Below are positions 1 through 8,689 of a stretch of DNA of 64,000 nucleotides, in pieces. The stretch is from Berkiella sp964594635 (GTDB lineage: Bacteria; Pseudomonadota; Gammaproteobacteria; Berkiellales; Berkiellaceae). The position numbers were made by a program, and so were the translations under genes. Each line of letters begins with the position of its first letter. Position 1 is the first letter of the stretch. The notes beneath the pieces were generated by a model that saw only the letters and a program-made list of their open reading frames with translations, was not told where the DNA came from and searched no databases. The DNA is taken from contig CAZQMV010000005.1 in assembly GCA_964594635.1 (NCBI GenBank), positions 62,001-126,000 of the forward strand. The letters are read 5' to 3'.

Positions 1-840
1 ACGAATAAGCTCGGTAAGCTGTGGATGAAATTACGCAATGAACTTTTTAGTGCAGAAGGGAAAGCGGATTTAATGGTTGATCCCGATAAACTGTATTCGC
101 AAGTTCAAAAAGCAAGACTCGCTCTAGGAAAAAGAAACACGCTGATGCAAACGTGGCCAGACGTCAAGTCGATACAATCAACACCAGCAAAATCTGCTGA
201 AAAGGACACCGTTTTTCTTTTGGCAGCTGATGTTCTAAAACAAATGCAAAAAGGCCAGAGTGCACAAACGCTTTCTCGTAAGGGTGAAAAACTTGTGTAT
301 GGAGTTAGTGGGCAATTTGGTAGCTTTTATATTAAAGGCATGGATCGCAATGGCAGCCCGATTGATGTGTATATCAAAAATAATCAACTATTTGAAAATA
401 ACCGTCAAGTCGCTAAAAGCACTTGGGCCGAGTGGGCATTACCGATTATTCGTCAATCAATCAAAACGCCCCTCTCAACCAAACCAGTTCCACCACCAAT
501 ACCATCAACAATGCCTGTTCACACCTCTTCCAAAACAGTAACCGCACTTGTACTCTTAGGCACTGCAGTAGCGATCGTTGCTGGTGCATTGGCATGGGAA
601 TTTACTTTACCTGTTTCTTTATTAATGGGAATGGCAACTACCGCTGGCGTTTTAGGCTTCATACAATGTAGTTCAACAACGGCAAACATAACATTACACA
701 GAAGTGTTATCGAAGACAGCACCCCGGTTAATTTACCGCAACAGACCAAATTGTTATATCAAGCCTCTCAAAAGCCTGTAGTCACTTCTGCAGAAAAAGA
801 AACAGCTGAACGTAAAACTAAACTCTCTTTATCACGATAG
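1..840 (+). CDS. hypothetical membrane protein, C-terminal part
   Basis: The frame is open from the first base of the window. The first ATG at 25 has no visible ribosome site, so the gene probably starts upstream and this is a 3' fragment. The soluble N-terminal part is Lys/Gln-rich. Two hydrophobic segments follow at about residues 170-215, counted from the ATG, and a short polar Lys-rich tail ends the protein. The layout of soluble domain, paired membrane segments and basic tail recurs in other unknown genes of this window (19048, 61016). Function is not recognised. The stop codon abuts the convergent phhB stop with no spacer. Confidence 0.6.
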   Translation, partial: TNKLGKLWMKLRNELFSAEGKADLMVDPDKLYSQVQKARLALGKRNTLMQTWPDVKSIQSTPAKSAEKDTVFLLAADVLKQMQKGQSAQTLSRKGEKLVYGVSGQFGSFYIKGMDRNGSPIDVYIKNNQLFENNRQVAKSTWAEWALPIIRQSIKTPLSTKPVPPPIPSTMPVHTSSKTVTALVLLGTAVAIVAGALAWEFTLPVSLLMGMATTAGVLGFIQCSSTTANITLHRSVIEDSTPVNLPQQTKLLYQASQKPVVTSAEKETAERKTKLSLSR

Positions 841-1179
841 TTATTCGGGCAGTAATGCATCTGTTTTTGCTGCACAAATAAAATCATTTTCCGATAACCC
901 GCCAATGGCATGTGTGGTGTATTTCACCACACAACGGTTATAGGACACTTCTAAATCGGGATGATGATTTTCCATATTGGCGATATAAGCCAAAGCATTG
1001 ACGAAGGACATGGTGTGGTAATAGTTCTTAAAAGCAAACTTGCGTTGAATATACTTGCCCTCTGCCCCCAATTCCCAACCTGCTTGTAATTTTTTTAAAT
1101 AGTACTCGGTTTCTTTACTATCTAAAGGAGAGGTACCACCCTCACACGCTTTACAATGTTTACCGATTAATTCATTCAT
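841..1179 (-). CDS. phhB: pterin-4-alpha-carbinolamine dehydratase
   Basis: About 112 residues, the usual PCD/DCoH length. It dehydrates 4a-hydroxytetrahydrobiopterin, recycling the cofactor of phenylalanine hydroxylase. The family core is visible: ENHHPDLEVSYN followed by TTHAIGGLSENDF. The start at 1179 is chosen because its ATG overlaps the hisC stop as ATGA; the open frame runs further upstream but inside hisC. It is third in the operon permease-hisC-phhB. No phenylalanine hydroxylase gene is in the window, so its partner must lie elsewhere or the protein has another pterin role. Confidence 0.88.
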   Translation of the reverse strand: MNELIGKHCKACEGGTSPLDSKETEYYLKKLQAGWELGAEGKYIQRKFAFKNYYHTMSFVNALAYIANMENHHPDLEVSYNRCVVKYTTHAIGGLSENDFICAAKTDALLPE

Positions 1180-2291
1180 GAAACCACTTCCTTCGCCAAA
1201 ATACGCTCTAATGCTTGAATGCAAGCATTATTCTCTTGTTCTGTACCTATCGTGATCCGCAGATATTTATCAAGCCCATAAGGATCCATTGGACGCACAA
1301 TAATACCTTGCTCTAGTAGAGCTTGATAAATGTGTTTGCCCGATTGTTTACATTCCACAAGAATAAAATTACCCGCCGTTGGAATATAATGTAAACCTAA
1401 CTCTTGCAGCTTAACATAGTATTGTTTTTTACCCTGTTCATTTAACCAAATTCCTTGCTTAACGAAATCTTGATCCGCCAAGGCAATGGTTGCTGCAACT
1501 TGCCCAAGATGATTTACATTAAACGGCTGACGAATACGATTAACCAAATCAATAATCGCTTCATGAGCAATACCATAGCCAACGCGCAAAGCTGCTAGAC
1601 CATAAATTTTTGAAAAAGTTCTGGTCACAATCAAATTTGGATATTGCTTTTGCCATTGAAGCGTTTGTGGGTAATCTTTTTCTACAACATATTCATAATA
1701 AGCTTCATCACAAACCACCAATACGTGTGGCGGAATGTTATCTAAAAAAGTTTTAAACGCTTTTTCAGTGACATAGGTACCGGTTGGATTATTGGGATTC
1801 GCTAAAATAATCATGCCGGTGGCAGGAGTTATTGCCGCTTGAATAGCCGGTAGATCGGCTTGAAAATGGGATTCTGGAATTTCTTTAACGCTGATCCCAA
1901 GCCCTTGTGCTAATATTTTATAGGCAATAAAACCATATTGCGAAATCAGCAGATGTTTATCACCCCACACAAAGGCTTGTAACAGCAGCCTTAATACATC
2001 TTCAGAACCATTGCCCATCAACAAACAATTTTCTGGTACATTCAGGTGTTTAGATAGTGCTGCTTTTAGCACTAAACAACCTCCATCAGGATAACGCATG
2101 ATCTCAGGAAAAGCCGCGATAAGCTTTTCTGCTAAGGTAGCACTAAAGCCTAACGGATTTTCGTTGCTAGCAATTTTTATCACCTCAGTTAAACCCAATT
2201 CTCGCTTGACATCCGCAATCGGTTTACCTGGCTGATAAGGTTTAAGCTGTAAGATAGCAGGCTTCACTAAATGGCTTGGATCAAAGGACAT
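1176..2291 (-). CDS. hisC: HisC-family aminotransferase, probably aromatic
   Basis: A PLP fold-type I aminotransferase of about 371 residues, of the histidinol-phosphate aminotransferase family. Visible marks are SNENPLGFS near the N-terminus, NPNNPTGT, VCDEAYYEY and the PLP-lysine motif RTFSKIYGLAALRVGYG. The start at 2291 has an AAGGAA-type site just upstream; the frame extends to 2357 but inside the permease gene. Family membership is clear. Its place between a tyrosine-type permease and phhB, opposite hpd, suggests it supplies 4-hydroxyphenylpyruvate by transaminating tyrosine. No other his genes are present here. Confidence 0.85.
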   Translation of the reverse strand: MSFDPSHLVKPAILQLKPYQPGKPIADVKRELGLTEVIKIASNENPLGFSATLAEKLIAAFPEIMRYPDGGCLVLKAALSKHLNVPENCLLMGNGSEDVLRLLLQAFVWGDKHLLISQYGFIAYKILAQGLGISVKEIPESHFQADLPAIQAAITPATGMIILANPNNPTGTYVTEKAFKTFLDNIPPHVLVVCDEAYYEYVVEKDYPQTLQWQKQYPNLIVTRTFSKIYGLAALRVGYGIAHEAIIDLVNRIRQPFNVNHLGQVAATIALADQDFVKQGIWLNEQGKKQYYVKLQELGLHYIPTAGNFILVECKQSGKHIYQALLEQGIIVRPMDPYGLDKYLRITIGTEQENNACIQALERILAKEVVS

Positions 2292-2301
2292 TTCCTTTTC
2301 C

Positions 2302-3558
2302 TTAATCAAATAATCTGTCAGATACAAATGGCTCAGGTAACATCTTAAGGTGATCAAATACTTCCAACGCTACCACACCGAGTCCAAATAGTAACGTGAG
2401 GATCAACAAAGGTTTGCCTCCCATCACACGATAGCCTGATGCAACGTTGGGAAGGCGGTATCTGCCCCACCAAACCATTAACACGGGATATATAATGAGC
2501 AGTACGGCGGCAAACATCCCGGCATAGTGCAGAGCTAATAAAAATTGTGGACAGTAAATGGCAATCAAAACGGGAGGTAAAAAGGTTAAGAAAGCCAAAA
2601 CCATTTTCCCGATAAGCGTTTTCTTAATATGAAAACCATCTGCAAAAAAATCAAATAGTCCTAAAGCCACACCAATAAACGACGTTAAGATGGCCGATAG
2701 AGCAAAACCACTCACAAACACATTGATCCGCGGATTGTGTAACAGTTGACTCAATAGTTGTGTCAGTTCGACTACCGCTTGTTTTCCTGAGCTTTTCTCT
2801 GCATGCATCATCGCTATCAGGCCTTTATCACCTGACACGGGGATGACACCTAATACGAGAAGTTCCCAAAGCAAATAGACTGCCAACGGCAACAAGCTTC
2901 CCAAAATAATGGCAAGTCTTAATCCCTTCACGTTACCATGCATATAATTTTTCAAACTTGGGATCAACAGGTGAAAACCAAACGAAGTGACAATCAAAGG
3001 CGCTGTGGATAATAAAAATTTAGGGTGCCCTTCACTTAGCATGGTCGGTGAAATTTTTGGCACGACATTGACGACTAAAGCAATATAAGCACACACTAAA
3101 AAGAGCATGAGTAAACGGTTTACCCAATCGACGCACTTAGTCCCAAGATAAACCACGAAGGCAAACAATGAAACGATGATCCAAATACCCCATTTAGCAT
3201 TGAGTCCAAGTTTTATTAAGCCTTCGCCAATGATCCCAGCAGCGCCAGAGGTATAGGCTGCCATTAGGGCATATAAGAACAGCACATAGCAGATCCAGGC
3301 GATGCTTTCACCCGCTTTACCTAATGTCGATTTGGCCATTGTGATCAAATTGGTTTCTTCAGGGTACCAAAGCGATACTTCCAACATAAACAAGGCGCTG
3401 GTGGTCATTATTGCCCAGCAAAACACAAAGGCGAGTGCTGAGGGATAAAACCCGCTAGCCGCCGTTGAAATAGGCAAACCCAACATCCCCGCGCCAATGC
3501 AAGTACCTGTTACGAGCATTGCCCCACCAAATACTTTATTTAAAGATGAACCAGTCAA
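2302..3558 (-). CDS. tyrP: aromatic amino acid permease (TyrP/HAAAP family)
   Basis: A multi-spanning inner-membrane transporter of about 418 residues and 11 helices. The family N-terminal signature GTCIGAGMLGLPI is present, as in TyrP/Mtr proton symporters for tyrosine and tryptophan. The start is set by the ribosome site: AAAGGAG at 3567-3573 lies 8 nt before a TTG at 3558. The frame is open upstream to 3636, but that would add residues before the first helix with no site. It is first of the permease-hisC-phhB operon, divergent from hpd-fah-maiA, which makes tyrosine the likely substrate. Confidence 0.82.
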   Translation of the reverse strand: MTGSSLNKVFGGAMLVTGTCIGAGMLGLPISTAASGFYPSALAFVFCWAIMTTSALFMLEVSLWYPEETNLITMAKSTLGKAGESIAWICYVLFLYALMAAYTSGAAGIIGEGLIKLGLNAKWGIWIIVSLFAFVVYLGTKCVDWVNRLLMLFLVCAYIALVVNVVPKISPTMLSEGHPKFLLSTAPLIVTSFGFHLLIPSLKNYMHGNVKGLRLAIILGSLLPLAVYLLWELLVLGVIPVSGDKGLIAMMHAEKSSGKQAVVELTQLLSQLLHNPRINVFVSGFALSAILTSFIGVALGLFDFFADGFHIKKTLIGKMVLAFLTFLPPVLIAIYCPQFLLALHYAGMFAAVLLIIYPVLMVWWGRYRLPNVASGYRVMGGKPLLILTLLFGLGVVALEVFDHLKMLPEPFVSDRLFD

Positions 3559-3726
3559 TCTGCTTTCTCCTTTAGAGGCTAGGGTGGTTTTGTAAATTAA
3601 CAAAATAAAACTCTGTTTGGAATCATTCATGATCATTTTTTACTTTTAACTAGCATTGTTCTATTTTATGAACACAGGATGATGGAGATAAGTTAGTCGG
3701 CACTACTTAATAAGGAAGAGAAATCA
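3559..3726. promoter_or_regulatory. divergent control region with inverted repeat
   Basis: This spacer separates the two tyrosine operons. It carries an inverted repeat at 3657-3674, TGTTC-N8-GAACA, a plausible site for one regulator acting on both sides. The hpd ribosome site AAGGAAG is just before 3727, and the permease site is at 3567-3573. No regulator gene is adjacent. The repeat is visible; its function is inferred. Confidence 0.4.
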
Positions 3727-4812
3727 ATGAAAACAACACTCACCACCACACAACCGACGCAGCGCGACAATCCCATGGGACTCGATGGGTTTGAATTCGT
3801 TGAATTTGCAAGTGAAGAACCTGAAAAATTAATAGCCCTCTTAGAGAAGCTCCATTTTACGGCGATTGCCAAACATCGCACCAAACAAGTTACCCTTTAC
3901 CGTCAGGGTCATGTGAATTTTATTCTCAATCAAGAACCCAATAGTTATGCGATGCATTTTGCCAAAGAACATGGCCCCTGTGCATGTGCAATGGCATTTC
4001 GCGTTAAAGACGCAGAAAAAGCCTTTGATCATGCGGTATCAAAAGGTGCCAAGCCTTTTTTAGAAGGCAAAACGGGCAAAGATGAACTAAAAATCCCAGC
4101 CATTTATGGCATTGGTGGCAGTCTTTTGTATTTTGTCGATCGTTATGACAACGATACGATTTACGATCATGACTTTATACCACTACCAAACACTTCCCAG
4201 CACCCTATTGGTGAGGGATTATTAGTCATTGATCATCTCACCCATAATGTGTATCAAGGTGAAATGGATAAATGGGCCAATTTTTACAAAGATATTTTTA
4301 ACTTTTTTGAAATACGTCATTTTGATATTGAAGGTCAAAAAACGGGGCTAACAAGTTATGCACTTTCTAGCCCCTGCGGTAAAATTAAAATTCCCTTAAA
4401 CCAATCAAAAGATGACAAATCGCAAATCGAAGAGTATTTAAAAGAGTATAAAGGCGAGGGGATCCAGCATATTGCGATGACTACCGCCGATATCTATAAA
4501 ACCATCGAAGGGTTAAAGCAGCGTGAAATTAAATTCTTAACCGTTCCAGCCACTTATTATGAAATGATCAAAGATCGCATCCATGGTCATCGCGAAGATA
4601 TTGCTCGTATGGAAAAAAATAAAATCTTAATTGATGGTGAAATCGAAGATGGCAAAGAACAATTACTGCTACAAATTTTTACTGAAAATGTGATTGGGCC
4701 AATTTTCTTTGAAATTATTCAGCGCAAAGGCAATGACGGTTTTGGTGAGGGGAATTTTACGGCTTTGTTTGAAGCCATTGAACGAGATCAAATGAGCCGA
4801 GGCGTATTATGA
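3727..4812 (+). CDS. hpd: 4-hydroxyphenylpyruvate dioxygenase (legiolysin-like)
   Basis: Converts 4-hydroxyphenylpyruvate to homogentisate with non-haem iron and oxygen. At 361 residues it has the usual two-vicinal-oxygen-chelate-domain layout. The iron ligands are visible as His170 (VIDHLTHNV), His248 (GIQHIAMTT) and a Glu near 329 (FFEIIQRKG). The start has AAGGAAG about 8 nt upstream. It is first of hpd-fah-maiA and its end overlaps fah as ATGA. In Legionella the orthologue gives homogentisate-derived pyomelanin. Homogentisate dioxygenase is not in this window, so the pathway has a gap here. Confidence 0.96.
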   Translation: MKTTLTTTQPTQRDNPMGLDGFEFVEFASEEPEKLIALLEKLHFTAIAKHRTKQVTLYRQGHVNFILNQEPNSYAMHFAKEHGPCACAMAFRVKDAEKAFDHAVSKGAKPFLEGKTGKDELKIPAIYGIGGSLLYFVDRYDNDTIYDHDFIPLPNTSQHPIGEGLLVIDHLTHNVYQGEMDKWANFYKDIFNFFEIRHFDIEGQKTGLTSYALSSPCGKIKIPLNQSKDDKSQIEEYLKEYKGEGIQHIAMTTADIYKTIEGLKQREIKFLTVPATYYEMIKDRIHGHREDIARMEKNKILIDGEIEDGKEQLLLQIFTENVIGPIFFEIIQRKGNDGFGEGNFTALFEAIERDQMSRGVL

Positions 4813-5798
4813 AATTAGCAACTTTAAAATCTAAACATCGTGATGGTGAACTGCTGCTCGTTTCAGATGATTTAACCCGTGCGGTTAAAACAACTGAAAT
4901 AGCACGCACATTACAGCAAGCCTTAGATAGCTGGGATGCTTGCTCTGGCACATTGCAAGAAAAAGCGGAAGCACTCGAAAACAACAGTCTAAAAGAGGCC
5001 TTCCCTTTTGACGCAAATCGTGTCACATCCCCATTGCCACGAGCTTATCAATGGGCCGATGCCAGTGCTTATGTCAATCATGTCGAGTTGGTTAGAAAAT
5101 CTCGCGGCGTGGAAATGCCGGAATCGTTTTGGACTGATCCATTAATGTATCAGGGCGGCTCAGATAGCTTTATTGGACCTCGCGATCCGATTTTATTAGC
5201 AGATGAAGCGTGGGGTATCGATTTTGAAGCCGAAGTGGCCGTGATCACCAAAGATGTGCCAATGGGTGTCTCGCCCTTAGAAGCAGGCCAATATATTGCG
5301 CTTATTATGCTGGTGAATGATGTCTCTTTGCGTAACCTTGCGATGAATGAATTAGCCAAAGGCTTTGGCTTTTTCAATTGCAAGCCTTCAAGCAGTTATA
5401 GCCCAGTTGCCATCACACCAAACAGTTTGGGCAAAGCCTGGGATGGCAAAAAACTTCATTTACCCATTGTAAGCCATTTTAATAATAAATGGTTTGGGCA
5501 TCCCAATGCAGGAGTTGACATGACGTTTGATTTTCCAACCTTGATTGCACATGCTGCTAAAACCAGACCCTTAGGGGCCGGCACGATTATTGGTTCAGGA
5601 ACCGTCTCAAATAGTGACCGGAGTTTTGGATCTTCGTGCATTGTTGAAAAGCGTATGCTAGAAACCTTAACGAACGGTAAACCAAGCACGGAATTTATGA
5701 AATTTGGTGATAGCATTCGCATTGAAATGTTTGATGATAATAAGCAGAGCATCTTTGGTGCAATCGATCAACAAGTCCATAAATATAGTCGCGGGTAA
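4809..5798 (+). CDS. fahA: fumarylacetoacetate hydrolase
   Basis: The last step of tyrosine degradation, hydrolysing fumarylacetoacetate to fumarate and acetoacetate. It has 329 residues, the length of the bacterial FAH form. The FAA-hydrolase core is visible: GIDFEAEVAVI (metal-binding acidic residues), LVNDVSLRN, KPSSSYSPVA, then GAGTIIGSGTVSN. It overlaps hpd by ATGA and lies 3 bp before maiA, so the three genes are almost certainly co-translated. Confidence 0.93.
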   Translation: MKLATLKSKHRDGELLLVSDDLTRAVKTTEIARTLQQALDSWDACSGTLQEKAEALENNSLKEAFPFDANRVTSPLPRAYQWADASAYVNHVELVRKSRGVEMPESFWTDPLMYQGGSDSFIGPRDPILLADEAWGIDFEAEVAVITKDVPMGVSPLEAGQYIALIMLVNDVSLRNLAMNELAKGFGFFNCKPSSSYSPVAITPNSLGKAWDGKKLHLPIVSHFNNKWFGHPNAGVDMTFDFPTLIAHAAKTRPLGAGTIIGSGTVSNSDRSFGSSCIVEKRMLETLTNGKPSTEFMKFGDSIRIEMFDDNKQSIFGAIDQQVHKYSRG

Positions 5799-5801
5799 GG
5801 T

Positions 5802-6452
5802 ATGATTAAGCTCTTTGATTATTTTCGTTCTAGCGCGAGTTTCCGAGTGCGCATTGCACTGAATCTAAAAGGTTTATCTTATGAACAGATTGCTGTCCAC
5901 CTCGTCAAAGACGGTGGACAGCATTTGCAAGCGGCGTATAGTGCAATTAACCCGCAGCAATTAGTGCCTTGTCTTGTCGATAATGATGAATCAGTGGCTC
6001 TACCACAATCTTTAGCCATTATTGAATATTTGGAAGATCAATACCCAACACCTTCTTTGTTACCCAAAGATCTCTTATTGCGTGCAAATGTGCGAGCTTT
6101 CGCTCAGCATATTGCTTGTGAGATCCATCCCTTAAATAATTTACGCGTCCTTAACTATTTAACCAATACATTAGCGATCACCAAAGAGCAAAAAACCACT
6201 TGGTATCATCATTGGTTGTCTGAAGGCTTTAAAGGACTTGAGAAACAACTGATGGCTAACAACAATAAGGGTCGCTTTTGTTTTGGTAATACCCCAACCT
6301 TGGCGGATATTTGCTTGGTGCCACAAGTGTACAATGCACAACGTTTTGAATTTTCATTGGAAGAATATCCCTTAATACAAGCCGTGAATGCTGCTTGCTT
6401 GGAATTGGAAGCTTTTAGCAATGCCTTGCCTGAAAAACAGCCCGATCTTTAA
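5802..6452 (+). CDS. maiA: maleylacetoacetate isomerase (zeta-class GST)
   Basis: Glutathione-dependent cis-trans isomerisation of maleylacetoacetate to fumarylacetoacetate. 216 residues. The zeta-GST N-terminal motif SSASFRVRIALNLKG is clear; one Cys of the usual SSCSxRVR motif is Ala here. It also has QSLAIIEYLEDQYP and the C-terminal helix pattern TLADICLVPQ. It completes hpd-fah-maiA. Its stop overlaps the convergent unknown gene by 4 bp. Confidence 0.94.
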   Translation: MIKLFDYFRSSASFRVRIALNLKGLSYEQIAVHLVKDGGQHLQAAYSAINPQQLVPCLVDNDESVALPQSLAIIEYLEDQYPTPSLLPKDLLLRANVRAFAQHIACEIHPLNNLRVLNYLTNTLAITKEQKTTWYHHWLSEGFKGLEKQLMANNNKGRFCFGNTPTLADICLVPQVYNAQRFEFSLEEYPLIQAVNAACLELEAFSNALPEKQPDL

Positions 6453-7117
6453 GCGAACCTAAACTTTCGAAGGGGTGTTCTACCTTGTAAATAGGCGTGA
6501 AAAGCATTGTTGATATTTTCTAAATCTTCCCTTTTTTCTTGCAAGTATCGACCAAGCGCTGGATTGTGCAAATCCAAATAGCAGCTCATTGAAAAGCCTT
6601 GGGTGAATTTAATTTGGTCGAAAGCATCTATGAAAGCATCAAATTCACTAACGAAACCTTTTTTAGGCGGTTCCTTAGAAAGAAATTTTGCCATCCCTTG
6701 GGTCAGAATATTAAAATGCTCTAAATAAGAACTGTTTTGCTCCATATTTAAAAAATCCCAGAATGGATTACACTGTTCCATTGACAAGCGAAATAACATT
6801 TCCCTCTGGAATATAAAGGTGGCAACCTCGTCAAACTGAAATCGTGGGATTTCGGGAAGAATACGACTGTTTATTCTAACGGGAGGGATCGGTGCTAACG
6901 AAAAATGCTCTTCCGGCTCTTCTTCGTCTTGAGCCAATTTAACTTGAACATCGTCATCATCTCCTATTGTTAAGTTCATTTTCGTATTGAAGGATTTTAA
7001 TAGGGTTTGTAAGTCGCTTGAACCTTTATTTCTTGGAAGTGAGGAGTGAGGAGCTTGTGGCGTTGATTCTGAAGTTTGTTGTTCTGGTGACTTTTCACCT
7101 GTGCGATTAAAAAACAT
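6449..7117 (-). CDS. hypothetical protein, acidic and Pro-rich N-terminus
   Basis: No family recognised. About 222 residues and no membrane segment. The N-terminal third is low-complexity: Ser/Pro/Gln-rich, then an acidic patch around DDDDVQV and DEEEPEEH. The C-terminal two thirds look globular and aromatic-rich (FQFDEVATFIFQREMLFRL). The start could be the ATG at 7117 or a TTG at 7126; neither has a strong ribosome site. A single gene facing the pnt operon. The disordered N-terminus with a globular C-terminus suits a secreted effector, but nothing proves this. Confidence 0.6.
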   Translation of the reverse strand: MFFNRTGEKSPEQQTSESTPQAPHSSLPRNKGSSDLQTLLKSFNTKMNLTIGDDDDVQVKLAQDEEEPEEHFSLAPIPPVRINSRILPEIPRFQFDEVATFIFQREMLFRLSMEQCNPFWDFLNMEQNSSYLEHFNILTQGMAKFLSKEPPKKGFVSEFDAFIDAFDQIKFTQGFSMSCYLDLHNPALGRYLQEKREDLENINNAFHAYLQGRTPLRKFRFA

Positions 7118-7194
7118 GTTATTCAATAATCCAAAAGGTTATAACGTTCGTGCGGGCATTATAGTCGTTAGATGAATAACTTTCAACTCTTCAT

Positions 7195-7221
7195 TAGACA
7201 TCGATTGTGAATTATTTATAA
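7195..7221 (+). promoter_or_regulatory. candidate promoter of the pnt operon
   Basis: TAGACA at 7195-7200, 15 bp, then a perfect TATAAT at 7216-7221, about 47 bp upstream of the pntAA start. Spacing is slightly short for sigma-70. Confidence 0.45.
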
Positions 7222-7267
7222 TACCCGGAATGACTCATCACTCGTCCACCATATAGAAGCCAGATCC

Positions 7268-8368
7268 ATGCGCATAGCAATACCCAAAGAAATCTCTCAA
7301 GGCGAAAATCGCGTTGCTTTAGTTCCCACCTTAGTGTCCAACTTAACTCAACTCGGATGCCAAGTGTTAATGGAAAGAGGCGCAGGCTTGAATGCACACT
7401 TTCGTGATGAAGACTATGCTGGTGTGGAATTCGTCGATAACCCACAAAGTCTTTATCAACAAGCCGATATCATTTTAAAAGTAGAAGGTCCTGACATTTC
7501 AGAGATCCAACAATACAAAAAAAATGCTATTGTGATTGGCATGCTCTCTCCCGGTCGCTACCCTGATAGAGTAGAAGCGATGTCAGCGGGACACATCACG
7601 AGTTTTGCTTTAGAAAATCTACCACGTATTTCACGCGCGCAAGCAATGGACGCACTTTCTTCTCAAGCAACAATTGCAGGCTATAAAGCGGCACTACTGG
7701 CTGCGAATTTTTTACCGCGCTTTTTCCCGATGCTCACCACCGCAGCCGGCACTATTCGCCCAGCAACCGTCCTTGTGATTGGCGCAGGTGTGGCAGGTTT
7801 GCAAGCCATTGCAACAGCACATCGCTTAGGTGCTATTGTCAAAGCCTATGATATTCGCCCTGCCGCCAGAGAACAGGTGGAATCATTAGGTGCGAAAATG
7901 ATCAATATCGATATTCATGCAGAAGGCAGTGGCGGTTATGCGCGTGAATTAACTGCCGAAGAAAAACAAAAACAAACCGATGCGCTTGCCAATGCCATCA
8001 AAGAAGCAGATGTGGTGATCACAACGGCATTGATCCCAGGACGTCCTGCACCCAAAATCATTACTAAAGCCATGGTTGAAGCAATGAAGCCTGGTTCAGT
8101 GATTATTGATATCGCTGCGATCAGTGGTGGTAATTGTGAGCTCACAGAAGCAAACACCACCGTGACACATCAAGGCGTTACTATTAATGGTCCGGTGAAT
8201 TTGCCTAGCATGTTACCTAAAGATGCGAGCCTTATGTATGCTAAAAATCTGGTAAGTTTTTTAGCGCTACTCATTAAAGACGGCAATATTTCATTAGATT
8301 GGGAAGATCCCATTTTATCTCAAAGTGCATTAACCCATGACGGTAAAATGCTACAAAAAGCGAGCTAA
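7268..8368 (+). CDS. pntAA: NAD(P) transhydrogenase alpha subunit, part 1 (NAD-binding)
   Basis: The soluble NAD(H)-binding domain I of proton-translocating transhydrogenase, 366 residues. Visible are the AlaDH/PNT N-terminal motif RIAIPKEISQGENRVALVP, the Rossmann motif VLVIGAGVAGLQA and the mobile-loop region near PGRPAPKII. The alpha chain is split into two genes, as in Rhodospirillum-type enzymes, unlike the fused E. coli PntA. First of three pnt genes. Confidence 0.95.
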   Translation: MRIAIPKEISQGENRVALVPTLVSNLTQLGCQVLMERGAGLNAHFRDEDYAGVEFVDNPQSLYQQADIILKVEGPDISEIQQYKKNAIVIGMLSPGRYPDRVEAMSAGHITSFALENLPRISRAQAMDALSSQATIAGYKAALLAANFLPRFFPMLTTAAGTIRPATVLVIGAGVAGLQAIATAHRLGAIVKAYDIRPAAREQVESLGAKMINIDIHAEGSGGYARELTAEEKQKQTDALANAIKEADVVITTALIPGRPAPKIITKAMVEAMKPGSVIIDIAAISGGNCELTEANTTVTHQGVTINGPVNLPSMLPKDASLMYAKNLVSFLALLIKDGNISLDWEDPILSQSALTHDGKMLQKAS

Positions 8369-8395
8369 TCACTCTTTTATTCCGGCGAGGAAACA

Positions 8396-8689
8396 ATGGA
8401 CGCATTTATCACTTTTCTTTACATTTTTATGCTAGCTGCTTTTACCGGTTATGAAGTTATTAATCGGGTACCGGTGATTTTACATACCCCACTGATGTCT
8501 GGCACCAACTTCATTCATGGCATCATTTTAGTTGGTTCCATGATTGCAATGGGTCAAGCACACAACGGCTTGGAACAGCTTATCGGTTTTATTGCCGTAC
8601 TGATTGCTACCATTAACGTGGTAGGCGGATTCGTTGTGACAGAACGTATGTTAGAAATGTTTAAACCAGAGCAAAAAACCCATGAATAA
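8396..8689 (+). CDS. pntAB: NAD(P) transhydrogenase alpha subunit, part 2 (membrane)
   Basis: A small membrane subunit, 97 residues with three hydrophobic helices, providing the alpha-side part of proton-channel domain II. FTGYEVINRVPVILHTPLMS is the typical family opening. GGCGAGG-type sequence precedes the start. Its stop overlaps the start of pntB by 8 bp, so the two are probably translationally coupled. Confidence 0.94.
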   Translation: MDAFITFLYIFMLAAFTGYEVINRVPVILHTPLMSGTNFIHGIILVGSMIAMGQAHNGLEQLIGFIAVLIATINVVGGFVVTERMLEMFKPEQKTHE

